A stretch of 64,000 bases of DNA from Psychrosphaera saromensis (GCF_002954545.1 NZ_MSCH01000003.1:2581991-2645990); one strand, 5' to 3'; positions 55,143 through 64,000 are shown, counted from the stretch's first letter. The notes: generated by a model not told the origin, from the letters alone. Numbers and translations: made by a program.

Positions 55143-55796
55143 TTAGAACAACTCTACTTCCCCACCTACTTCACTATTGTCTATAACGCTACGATAATCA
55201 TTTTCACGTCGTACGATAGTGTCGTTTTGTAAGTTATATAATTTCTTAACGAAGGCTTGACCTGTGGTGGGATCAAATAGCACTTTCCTTGGGTGAACTG
55301 AACCAACATCTGTTTTAACAATTTCTATATTTTCGTTGTCCAAGTACTCAAGTACAAACTCGATGTTACGTTGACCAACATCCGACAATTTTTTCAACAC
55401 TTTACCACCACCAAAAACTTTGGCCTTTAAATTAACTTTTCGGCCGCCGTATTTGAGTATCGTATTAACAAGGTGCTCCATTGCAAAATTACCATATCGA
55501 GTCGAGTCAGAAGACTTACCTCTACTCCCCCAATTCACTTCATGCTCTTCTTGGTCAGTAACTGGCAGCATAAAATGATTCATACCGCCTATTTTTGCAT
55601 GTTCATCCCAAATGCAAGCGGATATACAAGATCCTAATGTAGTTGCTATTAATGAATGAGATTTAGATATAAAAAACTCCCCTGGCAATATCTTAGATAC
55701 GGGGCATTGCCTTTGTTTATCAAAGTAATGATTTATATGTACAAACTCGGGAAAACAGTTTGAAATGTACTCTTCCATGGCTTCGTGACTATGCAA
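55143..55796 (-). CDS. cheD: Chemoreceptor glutamine deamidase CheD
   Basis: 217 aa. The catalytic Cys is in TTLGSCISACIWD and the His in IGGMNHFMLP, followed by the family block with GGRKVNLKAKVFGGGKVL and VGSVHPRKV. CheD deamidates receptor glutamines and in some species interacts with CheC. It lies between cheR and cheB, a frequent order. No CheC is present here, so CheD probably acts on receptors directly. Confidence 0.95.
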   Translation of the reverse strand: MHSHEAMEEYISNCFPEFVHINHYFDKQRQCPVSKILPGEFFISKSHSLIATTLGSCISACIWDEHAKIGGMNHFMLPVTDQEEHEVNWGSRGKSSDSTRYGNFAMEHLVNTILKYGGRKVNLKAKVFGGGKVLKKLSDVGQRNIEFVLEYLDNENIEIVKTDVGSVHPRKVLFDPTTGQAFVKKLYNLQNDTIVRRENDYRSVIDNSEVGGEVELF

Positions 55797-55814
55797 TGTA
55801 TTATTCTTCCAATA

Positions 55815-56651
55815 TTAGACTTTTCTAAAGACGGTGCGGCCTACTGTTTCGAAATACTCTTGGCATTTACCTAAATTCTCACTATGCCCTAAAATTAACA
55901 GGCCACCTGGGCTCAAAAGCTGATGAAAGCGACTGAATAGATCATTTTGCGTTTCTTTATCAAAATAAATAACAACATTACGACAAAAAATAACATCAAA
56001 AGGCCCTTTCATTGGCCATTCGTGTAATAGATTTAACTGCTTGAATGTAATTAAGTCTTTTATATTTTGTTTTGCTCTAATTCTTTCTTTATTTTGAGCG
56101 GTACCTGTACTGAAAAATCGTTTTTTAGTGGCAATCGGCATAATATTATTTTTGTCTAAATATATACCGTCACTCGCCTTAGCTAATACGTTACTATCGA
56201 TATCTGTTGCTAAAATTTTCACATCCCAGCTAGATAGCTTGTCCGCCATAAAGTCCATCACTGTCATGGCGATAGAATACGGTTCTTCTCCTGTTGAACT
56301 TGCGGATGACCATATTCTTATCCGCTTATTTGAATTGTTTTTTAACAGCTGAGGTAACTCAGTTCGTGTTAAAAATTCAAAGTGATGCGATTCCCTAAAA
56401 AAGCTAGTTAAGTTTGTGGTGATTGCATTAACAAAGTACGTCATTTCACTTTTTGGGTTTGTTCTTAATAATTGGCAATATTGAGTAAAGCTATCGAATT
56501 TTCGTTCTCTCACTATCTGAGATAAACGTCGATAAACCATCTCTCTTTTACCTTCACTAAGTACAATCCCAGTATTCTCATACACAAACTCACAAATGAA
56601 TTTGAAGTCTTTTTCTGACAATACTGAGTCTGCTGTACGAGTATTATTCAT
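55815..56651 (-). CDS. cheR: Chemotaxis protein methyltransferase CheR
   Basis: About 278 aa. The N-terminal helical domain (FKFICEFVYENTGIVLSEGKREMVYRRL) is followed by a SAM-binding Rossmann fold with IRIWSSASSTGEEPYS, DVKILATDID and PFDVIFCRNVVIYFD. It methylates receptor glutamates. Start: ATG 56651 (MNNTRTA) is preceded by GAGGAGG and overlaps nothing, while a GTG at 56675 would overlap the MCP gene. The MCP upstream ends in EWEEF, matching a CheR beta-subdomain docking site. Confidence 0.94.
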   Translation of the reverse strand: MNNTRTADSVLSEKDFKFICEFVYENTGIVLSEGKREMVYRRLSQIVRERKFDSFTQYCQLLRTNPKSEMTYFVNAITTNLTSFFRESHHFEFLTRTELPQLLKNNSNKRIRIWSSASSTGEEPYSIAMTVMDFMADKLSSWDVKILATDIDSNVLAKASDGIYLDKNNIMPIATKKRFFSTGTAQNKERIRAKQNIKDLITFKQLNLLHEWPMKGPFDVIFCRNVVIYFDKETQNDLFSRFHQLLSPGGLLILGHSENLGKCQEYFETVGRTVFRKV

Positions 56652-56659
56652 AACCTCCT

Positions 56660-58522
56660 CTAAAACTCTTCCCACTCTTGATCTGACGGTGTAGATGGGC
56701 GTACTTTGTGAGATGTTAATGGTCTTGATTTAGGTGCGGTGCTTGGCCTTACTTGAGCAGACCGAGCTTGGGTAGGTCTAGCTTGAGGCGTTCTTCTAAC
56801 AGGCGTAACAACTTCTTCCTCCTCATCTTCTCCGTTATTAAAAAAGGCAATTTGCTGTAATAAGGATTGTGCTTGATCTTCCATTGATTGACTAGACGCA
56901 CTTGCTTCTTCAACTAAAGCTGCATTTTGTTGAGTCATTTCATCCATTTGGCTTACGGCTGCACTCACTTCGCCAATGCCTGCAGATTGTTCTTTCCCTG
57001 CGTTATCAATGTCGGTAAGCATTCGACTTACTTCGTCAATGGCAGAGACTAATTCAGTAAACGTTTGGCCTGTCGCATCCACTAATTTAGTGCCCTGGCT
57101 TACGGCTTCAACACTGTCATTGATTAACCCTTTTATTTCTTTTGCGGCACCAGCTGAACGTTGAGCAAGATTTCTTACCTCAGCCGCTACAACAGCAAAA
57201 CCACGGCCTTGCTCTCCAGCTCTCGCGGCTTCAACGGCTGCATTTAACGCTAATAGGTTGGTTTGGAAGGCAATCTCATCGATTACGCTAATAATATCTG
57301 CAATTTTTTTACTGGATTTGTTGATATCGCTCATTGCTGTGATTGCATTTTTAACGACGTCGCCGCCATCAGTGGCTTTTTGCATAACACCAGCAGATAA
57401 CTTAGTGGCTTCCGACGCATTTTCTGCATTTTGCTGAACGGTACTGGTCAATTCTTCCATTGCCGATGCAGTTTCTTCTAAGCTGGACGCTTGAGTTTCT
57501 GTACGGTGGCTTAGTTCGTTATTACCAGCGGCAATTTCTTTAGATGAATCAAACACTTGTTTTGATGCATAACGAATATTGCTAACCATGCCATTTAATA
57601 CATCAATAAATTCATTAATTGAAATGCCAATAATATTAAACTCGCCAATTAATTCGGCTTCAATTTTTTGGGTTAAATCGCCTTCAGATAAGGTCATTAG
57701 CGTTTCTTTTATTTGAGAAATTGCTTTTTTACGAGCCGTAATATCAGTTGCGTATTTGACAACTTTCATCGTATTGCCGCTTAAATCTAAAATTGGATTG
57801 TATGACGCTTGTATCCAGACCTCTTTTCCAGCTTTACCTATGCGTAAATACTCATTGCTGTCGTATTCACCACGATTTAACTTTTCCCAAAATTGCTGAT
57901 ATTCAAGTGTGCTTTTATAACTAGGTGTTACAAATATACTATGGTGCTGGCCTTGTACTTCAGCAAGTGAATAGCCCATTGCATTTAAGAAGTTATCATT
58001 AGCTGTGATAATAGTGCCATCCATATTAAATTCGATGACAGCCTGTGATTTACTAATGGCTTGTATTTGACCTTCGAAATCCGCATTTTTTAATTTTTGT
58101 TCCGTGACATCAGTAGCAAACTTAATCACTTTATAAGGCTTATTATTCGCATCAAAAATAGGATTGTAAGAGGCTGCAATCCAAACTTCTTTACCACTTT
58201 TTGCTATACGTTTATATTCTTTTTGTTCAAATTTACCTGCATTTAAACTTTCCCAGAACTCTTTATATTCATAACTATTTCCAAAATTAGGCTCGACAAA
58301 TATACGGTGATGTTTACCTTTAATTTCGTCAAGGCTATAGCCCATCGCATTCAAAAAGTTATCATTAGCGGTGATAATAGTGCCATCCATTTCGAACTCA
58401 ATGATAGCCTGGACTTTATGAATGGCCTTCATTTGCGCCTGCATTTCTCTCAGTTCAACATTGTTACTTTGTGGCTCAACCGAATTATTTACGCTTGTTG
58501 TCGTGTTCTCATCTGTGCTCAT
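56660..58522 (-). CDS. Soluble PAS-PAS methyl-accepting chemotaxis protein with C-terminal CheR/CheB docking pentapeptide
   Basis: 620 aa with no TM segment. Two PAS domains (about 25-145 and 147-267) are near copies, 122 residues apart. A HAMP-like segment ([25 protein letters not shown]) and a long MA signalling domain follow, with [24 protein letters not shown] at the tip. A Pro/Arg/Ser-rich flexible tail ends in EWEEF, matching the xWxxF docking peptide (NWETF in E. coli Tar/Tsr). Probably an energy- or redox-type sensor through PAS cofactors. An AAGGAA site precedes ATG 58522. It is followed at 9 bp by cheR. Confidence 0.93.
   Translation of the reverse strand: MSTDENTTTSVNNSVEPQSNNVELREMQAQMKAIHKVQAIIEFEMDGTIITANDNFLNAMGYSLDEIKGKHHRIFVEPNFGNSYEYKEFWESLNAGKFEQKEYKRIAKSGKEVWIAASYNPIFDANNKPYKVIKFATDVTEQKLKNADFEGQIQAISKSQAVIEFNMDGTIITANDNFLNAMGYSLAEVQGQHHSIFVTPSYKSTLEYQQFWEKLNRGEYDSNEYLRIGKAGKEVWIQASYNPILDLSGNTMKVVKYATDITARKKAISQIKETLMTLSEGDLTQKIEAELIGEFNIIGISINEFIDVLNGMVSNIRYASKQVFDSSKEIAAGNNELSHRTETQASSLEETASAMEELTSTVQQNAENASEATKLSAGVMQKATDGGDVVKNAITAMSDINKSSKKIADIISVIDEIAFQTNLLALNAAVEAARAGEQGRGFAVVAAEVRNLAQRSAGAAKEIKGLINDSVEAVSQGTKLVDATGQTFTELVSAIDEVSRMLTDIDNAGKEQSAGIGEVSAAVSQMDEMTQQNAALVEEASASSQSMEDQAQSLLQQIAFFNNGEDEEEEVVTPVRRTPQARPTQARSAQVRPSTAPKSRPLTSHKVRPSTPSDQEWEEF
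57655..58450 (-). repeat. Internal tandem duplication encoding the two PAS domains
   Basis: DNA at about 57971-58026 and 58336-58391 is nearly identical, offset by 366 bp (122 codons). The encoded blocks [17 protein letters not shown] are identical in the two PAS domains. Confidence 0.85.
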
Positions 58523-58634
58523 ATCGATATTTCCTTCCGATTGAATATCATCGTTTAATTTTTGTTAGTTTTCTATTAAGAATATTGTGCAACTACTATC
58601 TTGATATCATGCGTTAGATTTAGAATATTATTCA

Positions 58635-59096
58635 CTACAAGTGATACAACTCATCCTGATTTAATAACGTTTGACTGTTTAATAAAATAATCAACTTTTC
58701 GCCATGTGACGCTAACCCCTGTATAAAACAGCGGTCAATTTTATTGCCAAAGTCAGGAGCTTCTCTTATTGATTTATCACTGAATTTATAAACTTCAGAC
58801 ACGGCATCTACTACTAAGCCAACCACCATAGGTTTTATTGCAGTCTGGTCTCTAAGAATAACAATGACGGTTTGGTCATTATATTTAAGCGCCTGTTTTG
58901 CAAAACGCTCTCTGAGATCAACAATAGGAATGATCACACCTCTGAGGTTTATCACCCCTTTTATATAGTCAGGTTTATTGGGTAATGTTGTTATAGGTGA
59001 TAACACTCGAATCTCTTGGACGCATAAAATATCAACGCCAAACTCTTCACCGTCTAGTAGGAATGTTAAATACTCTTGTTCAATTTCATTCATCAT
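58635..59096 (-). CDS. cheW: CheW coupling protein (second copy)
   Basis: 153 aa. CheW beta-barrel core: EEFGVDILCVQEIRVLSPITTLPNKPDYIKGVINLRG, then IPIVDLRERF, VVGLVVDAVSEVYKF and RCFIQGLASHGEKLIILLN. It bridges CheA P5 and receptors. Its ATG overlaps the stop of the preceding cheW by 4 bp (ATGA). The two CheW paralogs are about half identical by eye, so they may serve different receptors or array rings. Confidence 0.93.
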   Translation of the reverse strand: MMNEIEQEYLTFLLDGEEFGVDILCVQEIRVLSPITTLPNKPDYIKGVINLRGVIIPIVDLRERFAKQALKYNDQTVIVILRDQTAIKPMVVGLVVDAVSEVYKFSDKSIREAPDFGNKIDRCFIQGLASHGEKLIILLNSQTLLNQDELYHL

Positions 59097-59629
59097 TGAT
59101 TACATCCATCAATTTGGTGTTTCTCAATTTTATATAACGCTTCAGGGGTTAATAATGTAACAACGTTAGTATCTTGATTAACTAAGCCGGTGATAAATTC
59201 AGGAGGAATAGAGCCACCAAATGCGGGGGCTTTTTTTATATCATCAGCTTCTGCATTTAATACATCCGAAACGGCATCAACAACAAAACCAATAACTTTT
59301 GATTTATGCTCAACCTCAATTGTTAAGACAACGACGACCGTCGTTACTGTGTAAGTACATTGGCCAATACCAAACTTCATGCGCAAATCAATGATAGGCA
59401 CAATGATGCCACGCATGTTAATCACGCCTTTGACATAATTGGGTGAGTTGGGAATTTGCGTTGGTCTTTCCCAGTTGCGAATTTCTTCAACACATAAAAT
59501 ATCAATAGCAAATTGTTCATTACCTAAAACAAAGGTTAGGTATTGTTCTGCGTTGTTAATGAATTCAATACCTTCAAGTGATTGTTCACCTTGGGACGGA
59601 ATATCTTTGGCGAGCGATTGAATATCCAT
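59093..59629 (-). CDS. cheW: CheW coupling protein (first copy)
   Basis: 178 aa with a 27-residue N-terminal extension before the CheW core (QYLTFVLGNEQFAIDILCVEEIRNW, IKGVINMRGIIVPIIDLRMKFG, VIGFVVDAVSDVLNAEADDIKKAP, FITGLVNQDTNVVTLLTPEAL). It is coupled to cheA (TAATG) and to the second cheW (ATGA overlap). Confidence 0.93.
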   Translation of the reverse strand: MDIQSLAKDIPSQGEQSLEGIEFINNAEQYLTFVLGNEQFAIDILCVEEIRNWERPTQIPNSPNYVKGVINMRGIIVPIIDLRMKFGIGQCTYTVTTVVVVLTIEVEHKSKVIGFVVDAVSDVLNAEADDIKKAPAFGGSIPPEFITGLVNQDTNVVTLLTPEALYKIEKHQIDGCNQ

Positions 59630-61791
59630 TAAACAACCTCTACGTTATTATTTACTGTTGCTTTTTGAGCCACTTGAGCTTGTTTTAATGCCATAGTGAT
59701 CATCCCTGGAATATCTAGAATCATGGCAACAGAACCGTCACCTAAAATAGTGGCTCCTGAAATACCATCTACTTGCTGATAGTTATCCTGTAGGCTTTTA
59801 ATAACGACTTGCTGTTGAGCTAATAAATCATCAACCATCAAACCTACTTTTTGCCCATCAAATTCCACGACAACCAAGAGTGCATTTTCTATTTCTGTAC
59901 ACTGAGCTTCCAAGTTAAATAGTTGATAGATAGGGAGCACAGGAACATTGTCTTCTCTGAGGCGATACAAAACCATATTGCCTGATACTCGGTTAATTAA
60001 TTCTGCTTTGGCTTGTAAGGATTCAACAATTGTAATAAGCGGTATGATGTACACTTCTGTGCCAACACGTACTAATTGCCCATCTAAAATAGCTAATGTC
60101 AGAGGTAAATTAACTTTAAAGCAGCTGCCCTTACCTGGTTCAGATTCGACTTGTATTCTGCCACCTAAAGACTGGATGTTTTTCTTAACCACATCCATAC
60201 CAACACCACGGCCAGAAATATCAGTCACTTCACTTGCGGTTGAAAAACCAGGTTCAAACAGTAAGTCGAATACCTGAGCATCAGTAAGTGAGCTGTTAGG
60301 CTCTACAATGCCCTTTTCTATTGCTTTGTTTAATACGGCTTCTCGATTTATTCCACCGCCGTCGTCGTTCACTTCTATAACAATTGAACCGCCCACATGA
60401 TAAGCGTTGAGCGATATTGTGCCTTTCGCACTTTTCCCATTGGCTAATCTAACTTCGGTAGACTCAATGCCATGATCTGCCGCGTTTCTTACAAGGTGAA
60501 CCAAAGGGTCGCCTATTTGCTCCATTACCGTTTTATCAAGTTCAGTTTGTTCACCTTTGATAACTAGCTCTATTTGTTTACCTGTTTTTATAGATAAATC
60601 ATGTATTAATCTTGGGAAACGATTAAAAGCAAAACTAATAGGTAACATACGAATGCGCATAACGCTTTCTTGTAATTCTTTGGTGTTTTGGAGCAGTTGA
60701 TCTAAACCTGATGTTAGTTTTTCAACTTTAGATAAATCAAAGTCATTGCCTAATTCGGATAACATTGATTGCGTTATAACTAGCTCACCGACCAAATTAA
60801 TTAGCATATCTACTTTATCAACGCCAACACGAATAGAGCCAACATCAGGTTTCGCTTTTGCTGGAGACGCTTTATCTTTACCCACAATTGCACTTTGCGG
60901 TTTAGTTGTTAATACGTTTGTATCTGTGGTGATTGTGTTTGGTGACAATGGCTCTGCTAGCTCTTGTTTAGATGATTGTTCAGATTCTGGTTGTGTGCTT
61001 TGAACTTCAGGGTCTTGTTCTTGAGTCTCATTATTTACAGCTTCATCTTCTTGAACGTTAGGAGTAGCATCATTCGTTAATAAAGTGATTTCCAATGTAC
61101 ATTCATCTTCTACCCATTCGAAGACTTCTCTTATGTCGTCTTCTGTAGCATCTGAGCTTGTTAGTTTTATTTGCCAACTTAAATAAAGCTCTTTAGGTTC
61201 TACATCAGAAAAAGCGGGTAATTCACTGGTATTACATACAATTTCAAGCTCTCCTAAATCAGCGAGTGCATTAAAAAGAAATAGAGGGTCATTACCGGTC
61301 TGGACCAAATGAGGTTGAGGAGTAAAATCAATTAACCATGATTGTGCATCTGTAGCACTTTGAGTTTTTTCAGATTTATTGTCGTTTTGTGGCTGAGTAT
61401 CAGTGCTAGATGATTTAAGTGACTCATTTAATAAGCCCTCTACATTACTTATACTTTCATCTTCACATACGACTTTATTATGATCGGCATCAATTAATAA
61501 ACGAATACAGTCGACCGATTGAAGCAATATTTCAATATCACTTTTCAGTATTTCTCTTCTACCGTCGCGCATTTCATCTAACAGGGTTTCAACTAAGTGA
61601 GTAAATTCAGTCACTTGATTAAAACCAAATGTTCCAGCTCCACCTTTAATTGAGTGAGCAGCCCTAAATATAGAATGTATGGAGTCGTCTTCTGAGCTTT
61701 GTAAATTTAACAAGCCCGTTTCCATTATTTCTAAACCTTCATAGCTTTCTTCTAAAAACGTAGGAAGAAACTGTGCGAGATCAATACTCAT
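59629..61791 (-). CDS. cheA: Chemotaxis histidine kinase CheA
   Basis: 720 aa. The P1/HPt domain has phosphorylated H46 (AAHSIKGGAGTFGF). A roughly 200-residue acidic variable region contains the P2-like part. The P3 dimerisation helices are near 325-390. The P4 kinase has N-box HLVRNAADHGIES, G1 NDDGGGI and GRGVGMDVVKKN. The C-terminal P5/CheW-like domain (LTLAILDGQLVRVGTEVYI...) follows. It phosphorylates CheY and CheB. It follows cheY by 5 bp and overlaps the first cheW. Confidence 0.96.
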   Translation of the reverse strand: MSIDLAQFLPTFLEESYEGLEIMETGLLNLQSSEDDSIHSIFRAAHSIKGGAGTFGFNQVTEFTHLVETLLDEMRDGRREILKSDIEILLQSVDCIRLLIDADHNKVVCEDESISNVEGLLNESLKSSSTDTQPQNDNKSEKTQSATDAQSWLIDFTPQPHLVQTGNDPLFLFNALADLGELEIVCNTSELPAFSDVEPKELYLSWQIKLTSSDATEDDIREVFEWVEDECTLEITLLTNDATPNVQEDEAVNNETQEQDPEVQSTQPESEQSSKQELAEPLSPNTITTDTNVLTTKPQSAIVGKDKASPAKAKPDVGSIRVGVDKVDMLINLVGELVITQSMLSELGNDFDLSKVEKLTSGLDQLLQNTKELQESVMRIRMLPISFAFNRFPRLIHDLSIKTGKQIELVIKGEQTELDKTVMEQIGDPLVHLVRNAADHGIESTEVRLANGKSAKGTISLNAYHVGGSIVIEVNDDGGGINREAVLNKAIEKGIVEPNSSLTDAQVFDLLFEPGFSTASEVTDISGRGVGMDVVKKNIQSLGGRIQVESEPGKGSCFKVNLPLTLAILDGQLVRVGTEVYIIPLITIVESLQAKAELINRVSGNMVLYRLREDNVPVLPIYQLFNLEAQCTEIENALLVVVEFDGQKVGLMVDDLLAQQQVVIKSLQDNYQQVDGISGATILGDGSVAMILDIPGMITMALKQAQVAQKATVNNNVEVV

Positions 61792-61796
61792 ATAAC

Positions 61797-62159
61797 TTAC
61801 CTAACAACACGTTTTATTGTTGCGAGTAACTTATCTGGATTAAAAGGTTTAACCAGCCACCCAGTGGCACCAGCTTCTTTACCACGTACTTTCATATCAC
61901 CTGAGCTTTCAGTTGTTAACATTAAAATAGGTGTAAATTCAAACGATGACAATTTCCTAAGCTCTTTGCAAAGCTCTATACCATCCATATTTGGCATGTT
62001 TACATCGGAAATAACGAGATCAAAGTTTTCACCTTTAGCTGTTTGAAGGCCTTGTAATCCGTCGGAGGCTTCAACCACGTCGTAACCTGCACTTTTAAGA
62101 GTGAAGCTAACCATTTGTCTAATAGAGTTAGAGTCATCTACTATCAAGAATTTAGGCAT
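61797..62159 (-). CDS. cheY: Chemotaxis response regulator CheY
   Basis: 120 aa, one receiver domain: acidic pocket D8/D9, phospho-acceptor D52 (VISDVNMPNMDG), switch T82/T83 (MLTTES) and K104 (WLVKPF). Length and sequence match CheY-type single-domain regulators. It lies 14 bp downstream of the STAS gene and upstream of cheA. Whether it acts on a flagellar motor or another output cannot be said; no flagellar genes are in the window. Confidence 0.93.
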   Translation of the reverse strand: MPKFLIVDDSNSIRQMVSFTLKSAGYDVVEASDGLQGLQTAKGENFDLVISDVNMPNMDGIELCKELRKLSSFEFTPILMLTTESSGDMKVRGKEAGATGWLVKPFNPDKLLATIKRVVR

Positions 62160-62173
62160 TCTTATTCCTTGTA

Positions 62174-62464
62174 TTAATTAATTTGGAGATATAATTTAAA
62201 ATCTGAATTTTCTAGACCAAGTTGTTTAATGCTTTTTTGTAAAATTTCAGAGTTGATCTGCCAGGTGAAGGTCTTTTTTTGCGTGATTAGTTCGTTCATT
62301 ACAACTAGCAATAGTTGTACGCCAACGGTATCTATTTTATTTAACGATTTATCAGTAAAAGTAATATGCTCTGAGTTTTCAATTAACTCGGTTACCTTAC
62401 TTTTGAACGCGGATAAATGAGATATGGTTAGATCATTTGGTAATTCAAATTCTTGTTTTTCCAT
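62174..62464 (-). CDS. STAS domain protein, first gene of chemosensory operon
   Basis: 96 aa with a complete STAS fold. The conserved loop TDKSLNKIDTVGVQLLLVVMNEL carries Thr where anti-sigma-factor antagonists usually have the phosphorylated Ser or Thr. STAS proteins can be switched by phosphorylation in partner-switching. Co-transcription with CheY/CheA suggests a chemosensory accessory, as seen in several gammaproteobacterial chemosensory clusters. It has an AGGGATG-like ribosome site and is divergent from the Sel1-repeat gene. Confidence 0.85.
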   Translation of the reverse strand: MEKQEFELPNDLTISHLSAFKSKVTELIENSEHITFTDKSLNKIDTVGVQLLLVVMNELITQKKTFTWQINSEILQKSIKQLGLENSDFKLYLQIN

Positions 62465-62503
62465 TAAACTGATACATCCCTAATAAACATTCTAGTCCTA
62501 AAA

Positions 62504-62532
62504 TTTATAGACAACAGATCCCCCAAACGCAA
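62504..62532 (-). promoter_or_regulatory. Possible sigma-70 promoter of the chemosensory operon
   Basis: On the minus strand TTGCGT (62532-62527) and TATAAA (62509-62504) are 17 bp apart, about 40 bp before the STAS start codon. The -35 is poor. No FliA-type promoter was seen. Confidence 0.35.
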
Positions 62533-62722
62533 GACTGAGTTCAAAAAAAGAACAATAAAATCTCAATTTAGACAATTACTTAAATCAATAAAAATTTAAA
62601 ACTCTTAACAACAAAATGTTTTTTTATATCTATACTCAAAAACACTAGGGAAATAACAACTGTTTACCCATTTTGAAAAATGCGCTAATTCAGATTTAGA
62701 ATAAGAAGGATGTAGACAAAAT

Positions 62723-63523
62723 ATGCCAAGCGACAACTCAAAAGTTCCAGGTCAAATATTTGCATGGTTTGAAAAAATGAAAGGGAATTATGAAAAAAAC
62801 TTAGCCACTATGATGGAACGTTTTGAACGAAATGTAGATAAACAAAATCTAAGGATAGATACTCAAAACCTAGCACACATCGAAGAGTTAAAAATCAATT
62901 ATAAACAACAATTAAATGATAAGAATCAGACGGTTGAATATCTAAATAGTGAGATTGATTTTTATAAACAACAAGTATTTAAACAACAAGAAATGCTTGA
63001 GCAATTAAATAGTCGCTACGATGCAGTAATGCATACCTTGCTGTCAGAAAAAAAACAAATATCAAATCTAAAAGAAGTTGTGAGTAGCGAGCATAATCAA
63101 ACAAGCTCAGAAACCAACCATACTGACACAGCCGAGCAAGAACATTCTAATCAAGTCTCTTTTGACCAAAATCCGTTAAGTCAGACAAACATAACTATGG
63201 GTGATATTTCAGCTAAGGAAAGTATAGAAGAGCGAGCCGACTTGTACGCCCAGGCTATGGAGTTAAGACTTAATGGTGATCAAGAAAGTGCATTTATATT
63301 ATTTGAAGAAGCCGCGAAGTCAGGTGATATTAAATCAATGGGAGCCTTAGCCAGAGCTTATTTTTTAAATGAAGGTGTAGAAGAAAATCAATTACTTGGC
63401 TTATCCTGGTTAATTACAGCTGCAAGTTTAGGTTATGAACCAGCAATTAAAAAATGTGAAGACTTTAAACGTACCTCACCTGAATTATATGAACAGTCAC
63501 TAGCTCTAGTGGAACAATTATAA
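62723..63523 (+). CDS. Coiled-coil protein with C-terminal Sel1-like repeats
   Basis: 266 aa, soluble. Residues about 15-130 are a Lys/Glu/Gln/Asn-rich coiled coil, then a Ser/Thr/His/Gln-rich linker of about 35 residues. From about 165 helical Sel1/TPR-like units follow (AMELRLNGDQESAFILFEEAAKSGDIKSMGALARAYF, GLSWLITAASLGYEPAIKKC). It is a probable scaffolding protein. A ribosome site (AAGGATG) precedes ATG 62723. It is divergent from the chemosensory operon, so possibly linked to chemosensory function, but this is inferred from position only. Confidence 0.65.
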   Translation: MPSDNSKVPGQIFAWFEKMKGNYEKNLATMMERFERNVDKQNLRIDTQNLAHIEELKINYKQQLNDKNQTVEYLNSEIDFYKQQVFKQQEMLEQLNSRYDAVMHTLLSEKKQISNLKEVVSSEHNQTSSETNHTDTAEQEHSNQVSFDQNPLSQTNITMGDISAKESIEERADLYAQAMELRLNGDQESAFILFEEAAKSGDIKSMGALARAYFLNEGVEENQLLGLSWLITAASLGYEPAIKKCEDFKRTSPELYEQSLALVEQL

Positions 63524-63598
63524 TGACTTATATCTCTGAAACTACCCATCAAGCCGCAATTGTTGGTGTCGACTAGTTTTAGTTATAACACTCGTAAA

Positions 63599-63928
63599 TC
63601 ATTTAAAGCTTTCAACCGCTTTTAATAACTCCATTAACTGAAATGGTTTATGGATTGTTGCATCAAAAAAGCAGTCAGCTGTCACTTTTAAGTCGCCGGT
63701 CACTAATATCTTATAAATTGTATTTGGTAACTGTGAAGCTACCTCGTCACCTTTCAAATCGGTTAGTCGGTAATCTACAAATAAAACATCGGGTGGCGTG
63801 TTGGTACAGTAGTCAATCCCCTCATGTTCGTTGGTGAAGGTTACAATTTTATGTTGTGTGTTTTCAAACACTAATTCGAATAGTTTTATTAATGCTATAT
63901 CATCATCTAAATAAACAATGGTGGCCAT
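63599..63928 (-). CDS. Single-domain response regulator (REC only)
   Basis: A 109-aa receiver domain: acidic residues D8-D10 (YLDDDIAL), phospho-acceptor D52 (LFVDYRLTDLKGDEV), switch Thr in LVTGDL and Lys in IHKPF. No output domain is present; the next gene, if any, is outside the window. It could be a phospho-relay shuttle or CheY-like. It faces the Sel1-repeat gene with a 75-bp gap containing no obvious terminator. Confidence 0.82.
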   Translation of the reverse strand: MATIVYLDDDIALIKLFELVFENTQHKIVTFTNEHEGIDYCTNTPPDVLFVDYRLTDLKGDEVASQLPNTIYKILVTGDLKVTADCFFDATIHKPFQLMELLKAVESFK

Positions 63929-64000
63929 TTTATATCCTTATTTTACTTGGTAAACCCATGACTCACTAATCGTATTTATTGGTCTAAATAACGATGTCAT

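Overview
The window looks like a chromosomal segment of a marine gammaproteobacterium of the order Alteromonadales (Colwellia/Thalassotalea/Psychrosphaera-like; the genus cannot be fixed from sequence alone). The reasons are low G+C, the seqA-pgm pair, the ybfF-DUF2788-ybfE-fldA run, CbpA/CbpM, a DUF3019-MipA-two-component cluster, and a large chemosensory operon. No insertion sequence, CRISPR array or rRNA was seen. Two tRNAs are present, Tyr(GUA) and Val(GAC).

Layout. 0-5.3 kb: the end of a YggN-like gene, a LysE exporter, a YdiJ-type FAD/Fe-S dehydrogenase and an unknown protein. 5.4-9.2 kb: tRNA-Tyr, then a REC-TPR response regulator facing a Ser/Thr kinase end to end. 9.4-13.3 kb: branched-chain 2-oxoacid dehydrogenase genes (E1alpha, E1beta, double-lipoyl E2). 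13.6-17.2 kb: astE, pgm, seqA. 17.4-19.4 kb: ybfF, a DUF2788 gene, ybfE, fldA. 19.4-23.3 kb: propionyl-CoA synthetase, nagZ and a TetR regulator.

23.4-33.4 kb is the accessory part. tRNA-Val is followed by a heavily decayed hsdR, which keeps pieces of the N-terminal nuclease and the C-terminal domain but has lost the motor. Three apparently intact genes on the same strand follow: a 465-aa protein, a 1660-aa protein that joins a NERD nuclease, two kinase-like domains and an SF1 helicase, and a 753-aa ABC-type ATPase with a CxxC hook and an R-x3-E...H triad resembling the anticodon nucleases PrrC/RloC. I read this as an anti-phage defence locus: a Mokosh type I-like pair next to a RloC/PrrC-like gene, in the wreck of a type I restriction locus. 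This is the most interesting part of the window.

33.4-37 kb: an unknown protein with an acidic repeat tail, a dicarboxylate/amino-acid symporter, cbpM and cbpA. 37.3-39.5 kb: a TonB-dependent receptor. 39.7-43.1 kb: a MipA/OmpV - DUF3019 - response regulator - histidine kinase operon. 43.2-47.1 kb: a PGPGW membrane protein, cardiolipin synthase, an EEP-family nuclease/phosphatase and NAD(P)H-hydrate dehydratase. 47.2-51.5 kb: an RND efflux pair. 51.5-62.5 kb: a FIST-domain chemoreceptor gene and a minus-strand chemosensory operon STAS-cheY-cheA-cheW-cheW-MCP-cheR-cheD-cheB, whose receptor has two PAS domains and ends in a CheR/CheB-type docking pentapeptide. The right end holds a coiled-coil/Sel1-repeat protein and a single-domain response regulator.
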